DNA of 64,000 nt from Zonotrichia leucophrys gambelii (Eukaryota > Chordata > Aves > Passeriformes > Passerellidae), in NCBI RefSeq assembly GCF_028769735.1, contig NC_088173.1:67766963-67830962 (forward strand), in the 5' to 3' direction. Shown here piece after piece: positions 58,270 through 64,000 of this stretch. Below the pieces are notes generated by a model. The model was not told where the DNA came from, ran no database searches, and was given only the letters and a program-made list of their open reading frames with translations. Positions within the stretch are counted from its first letter, which is position 1; the number at the start of each line of letters is the position of its first letter. The position numbers were made by a program, and so were the translations under genes.

Positions 58270-61200
58270 GGTTCCAGCCAGACTCCTCTACCCTTTCCCC
58301 TCAGTGGAGCAGATGGAAAAAATCCAATGAGAAATCTTGTGGGCTGAGACAAATACTGGTAGATTGTTTTCCAATTATTATTGTGGGAAAAAACAGGCTA
58401 GAATGGGAGGGAAACAATTTAATTTATTGACAATAAAAATAATTATTTAATTATGGCATTTTTAATTATTAATTAAGGTGGCAAGAAACTAAAATACAAA
58501 TAGTAAAATAACACTTTTCTTTCCAAGCTCAACTTCCCTTGCTCACTTGGCTCCTCTCTGGCACTGGACAGCCTGGGGGGTGAGGAGGGGAGGTTACAGC
58601 TGGTGGTGATGAATCTTAATTCTCACCATTTTCCTGGGACTCTCCAAGGGCTGCAGACCTTCACAAAAATCTATTCCAGCAGGAGCTCTTCACAGGGCAG
58701 TTTCCTTCAGGAAAATACCAAAAAAAACCCCAAAAATCATCTGCTCCATTAGGGGTTCTCCATGGCCTGCTGTGGGTGTCTGCTCCACCCTGGGCTCCTC
58801 CATGGGCACATTAACTTGGAAGAAAAATCTGTTAGAAATCTGAATTTTGTTCTTAGGCAGTTTTAGTGCTCTTTACGTGCAGAATTGTGGACACATTTAT
58901 TTGTATTTTAACACAGTACAGAAAATTAATTCATGAGTTCTTGCACATTGTTTTCCTGTGGCAAAGAAGCAGCATTTTGGGAATAAGGTACCTACACATC
59001 TCTCTTGATCTGAGTACTCCTCTACTGAAAAAGAGGAAAAAAAACCTGAGTGACTAAAAAAAATCTATTTTAGCACTGAACTTTAAGAGGAAACCTGATT
59101 GATTTGCATATGTTGTACATCAAGTTTTAGGCACTGGGGTCTTTGATGTAATTGCAAATTAGATTGTCAGGTTTCTTTGCACTTGTTACCTTCTTGTCTT
59201 ATTCTATTAAATTTTTGGATGATAATTCAGCTTAATTCTTTGCAGTTTTGTGGTTTCTCTTGAAATGTGGGGTGCTTTCTTTTGTTTTGTATTTTTCTTT
59301 ATTTGGAATGGTAGTAAATGAAGTTAGAAGATAAGTGAGTATGATATTGTGAAATAAAATTTCATCACTGGGATGGATTTCCAGTGTGTCTTTAAATCAC
59401 ATGATTTTTAAGACTCTGTCAGAGAAGCAGATAGCAGGAAATGATGCAGCTGGAGAATTTGTCCTGGAAAAAAATCTCAGTGTTGTTTCTGCCTAATCTG
59501 GAAAGCAGTGTAGAATGTATTTTGGGTCAGGTCAGAGATATTCTAGCTCACTGAGTTTAAATCACAATCTAGAAATGTTGCATAAGTCTTTTCTAACATA
59601 TGTGGTTTAGAGTTTGTAAAGAGAGAAAATTAATTCTGAAAAACAAGCCCCAAAATCTAAACTCTGAACCAAACTAGACCAATAAAATAGACTAACAATG
59701 AAACTTTTATCCTGATGAAGACAATGAACACCTGCAATACAAGGGATGGTTTATACCCAAATATTTTAGCTATATTAATAATAAAATATGTGAGAGTTAA
59801 GTACATCATCAATATTAATTTTTCATGGTAGACTGCTTTACTTTCAGTCTGAAGAACTTCTAATAAAAAGGAAGTAACAGGTATGGAAAAAACAAAAAAT
59901 TCTCAGGACAAGATTCTGTCATACAGGTCACCATATAGATACACTTTTGCAAACAAAAATATTTTAGGATGTTTCCCCCTATCAGTGGCTTAAAAAATTC
60001 TGCTGAATTGCTTTACAGAAAAGAATTAGAAGTTTATGGTATCACCTTTGAGACCCTGATAATGCTGCTGTTCTTTAAGTACACAGACTTCTTTCAGAGC
60101 ATCCACTACTCTGATATAACCTGTGGACTGAAAGGAAAAATGCTACTCAGGTTCAGCAGAAAATATATGAAATAAAGATGCCATTCTGATGTATTTTTCA
60201 AGTAGGGAAAATATTTAATCCTCAAATCAGCAGTGGACAAAGGACAACACATGATTTAACTCACTGCTGGCTAAATAGGTTTTTATCTGGAGATTGCTCA
60301 TTTAGACATCTAAATTTAAGTGTACAAAGATGAACACTTTAGATTTAATTTGGGTGGTTGCCAAGGCACAAAGCTATCAAAAAGCAAAATTACCAGAGAT
60401 CAGTTGGCCACTAAAAGTTTTGGAGGTGCAAAAATAATCAGGAGGCATATGAAGGGCATGAAGCCAGAGTGTTAAACCTCAGTGGTTATCATACTGTTGC
60501 ATAAAAGGAGGCAAAATATTCTGTGCAGCTTTGTTCTGCTGTCAAGGAGGTACAGGATGTCAAAGATTATTACAAACTGCATTTTTAACAGGATCTTGAC
60601 CTATTAAGCTATATTCTTTATATAGTAATTTTATACATGAATTATACATACATTTTAATGCAGTTCCAGGACTCCTGTTTAGAATCTTTTTTTTTTTTTT
60701 CTGAGATGGCAGAACACAATGCAAAATGGTTAGAGAATTTGAAAGTGCTGCAGCTTTGACATTTAACTGAGACTCTGACTTGTGCCAATGAATATGCATA
60801 AATCATATTGTTGAACAGAAAAATATAGCAACTGGGATTGGAAAGTGAGAAAGATGAGATCAATTTGTTTTGAATTTTTCATGAAAGAGGCTTATATTTA
60901 AAGAATGACTATCAATGCAACTCAAAGAAAAGGTATACATTATAATGGCTGAAAATACTGAGAAAATATTGTGATTTTAAGAAACTAGATGTAGGTGGGT
61001 CTTTCTTAAAGTGGATTACAGGCCAGCATCTGAACTTCCTGCTAATAAATTCTTTATGTTTCTGTGTTGTAAGGGACTTCACCTCTAAAAGGCTTCAAAC
61101 CCTGGGGAATTTTTCTTTCCCAGTTCACAAAAGACAAAAACCAGAAGATTTTCTGCACCAGGAGCATCCTCACATCCCTGCCCAAACCAGCCAGGGACAA

Positions 61201-61320
61201 TTCCCTGCCCCTTGTGCAGCCAGAGGGGAGGCTGAGCGTGTGTTCCCAACAAACCCACTGTTGGGAAGGATGGAAGTTTGACAAGAAAGTCTCACAGATG
61301 CTTAGCAGAAAGATTTTTGA
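58270..61320. other. non-coding, unassigned
   Basis: No gene or named repeat found. AT-rich sequence at 58415-58485; a T run at 60688-60702. The 100-codon minus frame at 61054-61356 crosses into the LTR start and has no known domain. Confidence 0.4.
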
Positions 61321-61326
61321 ATGTAG

Positions 61327-61904
61327 AGTCTGATGAAGGAATAGAGATGGAAGCAAGTTTTGATATAGAAGAAAAGAATTGCTGAGCCAGTCTCACTGGA
61401 TAACCAAGGAGGCAAAGGGTGTGTTAGTCAGAAGGGGTTTTATGGCTCAGAGCAAAGGATAAACCCACCCCAAACAAGAAGATGTTTTTACCAAGCAGAA
61501 AGAGAGCACAGGCAAACAAGGCAGCAAAGGGTGCAAGTAGAAAAAAGGTCTCAGAATTTTCCACTGCAAGAAAACTGAAAAACAACTTCTAGCTTAAACT
61601 GTAATGTACTGACTGTTAGTGATTGGAGAACAGTAACATGAATATGGTAATTACAGTAGTTATGATAGGCTAGAGATAAAAGTTAAGGTATAGATTGGTT
61701 CTACTGTATGAAGATGCTCAGCAAAGAAAAGTATAGAATGCATTGTAACCTAAACTCAGGGTCTGCAGGGCTGCCTGCAGCTGGAGCTGACAGCTGTGGG
61801 CACAGCTCTGTCACCCACAGCCCTGCACTGCTGTGACACCTTGGATGGAATAAACTGCATTTTGGAGAGCCCCTGGAGTCCCATTCCCCTCATTTAGGCC
61901 CACA
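61327..61904 (+). mobile_element. solo LTR, ERVL-like
   Basis: 578 bp. AATAAA at 61849-61854 is followed by a U5-like end 'ccctcatttaggcccaca'. A 5-bp duplication, TGTAG, flanks it (61322-61326 and 61905-61909), the size typical of ERVL. The first base is A where TG is expected (AG...CA), probably a point mutation, or the boundary is shifted. Internal blocks such as 'ggttttatggctcagagcaa' and 'cccaaacaagaagatgtttt' match my recollection of a common songbird LTR. No internal genes attached. Confidence 0.8.
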
Positions 61905-62160
61905 TGTAGAGGGATAGAATGTAAGAAAATAAAGATAGTGCAGAAAGTAATCTCACTTCTGAGGAGTTGCAGCTGTACTAATCACTAAAGATTAGGAACA
62001 GCTTTGCTTTTAACAGGCCACAGCTGTGTTTAATGAAGATGAGTGCTAAAAAACAGTAAGTTAGCTGGGTGAAGAAAGCTGGAGCTTGTTAGCTGTGCTG
62101 TGAAGAAGGGAGAGTCAGTGCTGTGAAGAGATGCCCATGAGAAATCACCAAGAAAGCACA
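61905..62160 (+). mobile_element. possible second LTR fragment or repeat
   Basis: Directly follows the ERVL-like LTR. It begins 'tgtagagggatagaatgtaa' and contains 'cagctgtactaatcactaaa', 'gaacagctttgcttttaaca' and 'ggtgaagaaagctggagctt', which resemble dispersed songbird repeats I recall. No end or target duplication could be set. It may be the host repeat into which the 61327 LTR inserted. Confidence 0.3.
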
Positions 62161-62192
62161 GAAATTCTGCAATGAAATGACAACACACCTAA

Positions 62193-62211
62193 ACACACAC
62201 ACACACACACA
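62193..62211. repeat. (CA)n microsatellite
   Basis: About nine to ten uninterrupted AC dinucleotides. Confidence 0.95.
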
Positions 62212-62214
62212 ATT

Positions 62215-64000
62215 CTGCAGCATCTGGTGAACCCCTGCTCCCAACAGCCTTGTCCTCTGCTCACCCTGACCTTTCCTTTTCCCTGCCTTGGCCACTTCCA
62301 AAATAATAATAAAAAACCCCAAACCCTTATGATGTCAAAATAACCAAAAATAGGTATGTGATAGTCCTCTTTCACATAAAAATTCAGGATGAAAAAGCTG
62401 ACCTTCATTCCTGTATTAATGACGGTTATTTAATTTTATCTGAGCTTTTCCAATACCTGCTGGAAATACAATCTGGGCAGAACCTGCACCACACAAACCA
62501 CCCCAGTGCTTCCTGAATGTGATGTTGAGTCATTCATTTGGAGGCATTGTTTTGGAAGCTGGAAGGGGAACAATAGCCCTTTGATGAAAAATTCTAGAAT
62601 TTTGGGGGCCGACCCATTCAGCTGTGCTCATTCATTCATTGACTTGGAGAATACAGCTTGCCCTTCCAAAAGCAATTTTGTACACTGATGATAGACCAAG
62701 AAGTACACAGATTTCCTGACATGAGTGATTTCTTTGTCTCTTTGTGCAACATACCCAGTTGTCAAGGATATCACGGTATTTTTAATGCACCCTACTGCTT
62801 TGAAAAGATAAAGTAAAATAAATAAATAAAATATTATGCTTTAAATTTGCTTTTCAAAAGAAGAAGAAGCAGAACACTGTGTCCCAAAGGACGAATCCCA
62901 ACTGAAAGCTCTTCATGAGGAAAACATAAAAGCCTTTAGGTTATTTGCATTCCCTAATTTTTTTGAATTGTATTCTTTTGTAAATAATTTATAAATAATA
63001 ATTGAGAGCATTTTGTTGACTTTAACCATGTTATCCCAAGAGGAATATTGAGAACTCTACAGATCAAAATGTGATTAAGAACATAAAATAATAACAGGAT
63101 TTATCCTACTTTTTCTTTCTCTTCATCAGGGCTAAGAATAGTGGTTATTTATGCTGTATTGTTATTAAAACATTCATTTTCCCCTTCCATTAGTTATGAG
63201 GCAACATGGAGAGCTCAAAAGACATAAATGACAGCTAAGCAATAATTCTGAGTACACTTTTGGCATTGCCAGCTGTACAGGTAGGTCTGGCCCAGCTGTT
63301 GCTCTACCTCAGCTTTTTTGTTTGCTTTTTTCCTAAAGAAACCCTTTTCAAAGGTCACCCTGCCGATAATAAACTCATTGTGAATTTACATGGGCAGTGG
63401 ACAGGAGCCAGTCCATCTAATGCTCTTTTTATTCAGGTGTCCTAACGCTTAAACCTCCCATGAGCTCTGGGTCAAACCCCTGTGAGTGTCTACAGAATGT
63501 TCATTGCAAATCCTGTCCTGGCATTTCCTCTTCTTCACCCAAAAGTAAGTAATTAATAAACTGTAAGCAAAGAACATTCTGGAAAATGTTTCCTTGAGTG
63601 TTTTCTTGGGGATATTTACTAAAAATATTAATACAAATTACAAATACATACACTGATATGGTCAGAACACACACTAATATGCATAATTTGATTTTGTGTC
63701 CCAAACCACTGATTTCCATTGACATGTCATTCCATGCCCCTTTCTCCATGTCCAAACTTACCTGGATGGTTCTTTGGCATGATGTCTGACACCTGTCTCA
63801 GGGCAGCTGTGTGCTCCAGAAAGCAATTGACTCTTATATTTAACCTCTCTTTCTCTTTAATTCCTCTTAAATGACTCCAATGGAAATAAATGCAATAAAG
63901 TCCTTACAGCAAATTACTTTTGTTGCTTTCACCATACATTTGTAAGTGATATAATATCTTTTTAATATCATGGTGACCAGAAATAGAGTAATGCCTCATG
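62215..64000. other. non-coding, unassigned
   Basis: No gene or repeat family recognised. A short AAAT/AATA-rich stretch lies at 62812-62835. Small open frames have no known domain. Confidence 0.4.

Overview
The window looks like bird nuclear DNA, most likely from a songbird (passerine). The evidence is many CR1 LINE fragments with the typical CR1 3' end, a dispersed set of short solo LTRs with 6-bp or 5-bp target duplications (class II/ERVK-like and ERVL-like), and a lack of mammalian repeats such as Alu or L1. Apart from simple repeats the sequence is AT-rich and low in repeats, as in avian gene deserts or very long introns.

I found no protein-coding exon that I can support. The longest open frames (170-179 codons) are artefacts of a CTTCC/GGAAG tract at 38.2-38.65 kb. 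The remaining frames are 60-138 codons with no recognisable domain, except a CR1 reverse-transcriptase remnant (56.6-57.8 kb) and one unidentified frame beside an LTR (13.99-14.28 kb). No tRNA, rRNA or CRISPR was seen.

Layout: 0.6-1.5 kb, CR1 tail and solo LTR. 6.6-6.8 kb, internally deleted copy of the same LTR family. 9.06-10.2 kb, a 949-bp LTR-like element with ~280-bp terminal inverted repeats, inserted in or beside another LTR remnant. 13.9-14.9 kb, ERV LTR with TATA box, poly(A) signal and two internal tandem duplications. 16-19 kb, candidate conserved regulatory DNA. 23.5-26.1 kb, two truncated or diverged LTRs. 28.2-30.5 kb, CR1 pieces, a pair of overlapping hairpins and an AAAAT array. 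33.0-33.3 kb, LTR. 36.3-37.2 kb, old CR1 and a possible MIR. 38.2-39.1 kb, pyrimidine tract and CR1. 40.9-41.1 kb, candidate regulatory element. 45.6-46.0 kb, solo LTR. 47.1 kb, CR1. 51.9-52.4 kb, LTR. 56.6-58.3 kb, old CR1 interrupted by two solo LTRs of one family. 61.3-61.9 kb, ERVL-type LTR.

The functional reading is a non-coding landscape: old CR1 debris, successive waves of LTR retrovirus insertion reduced to solo LTRs, microsatellites that in two cases grew inside an LTR, and islands of sequence whose texture suggests enhancers. The most unusual object is the inverted-repeat LTR-like element at 9222-10170. Family names are from memory of avian repeats; no database search was possible.
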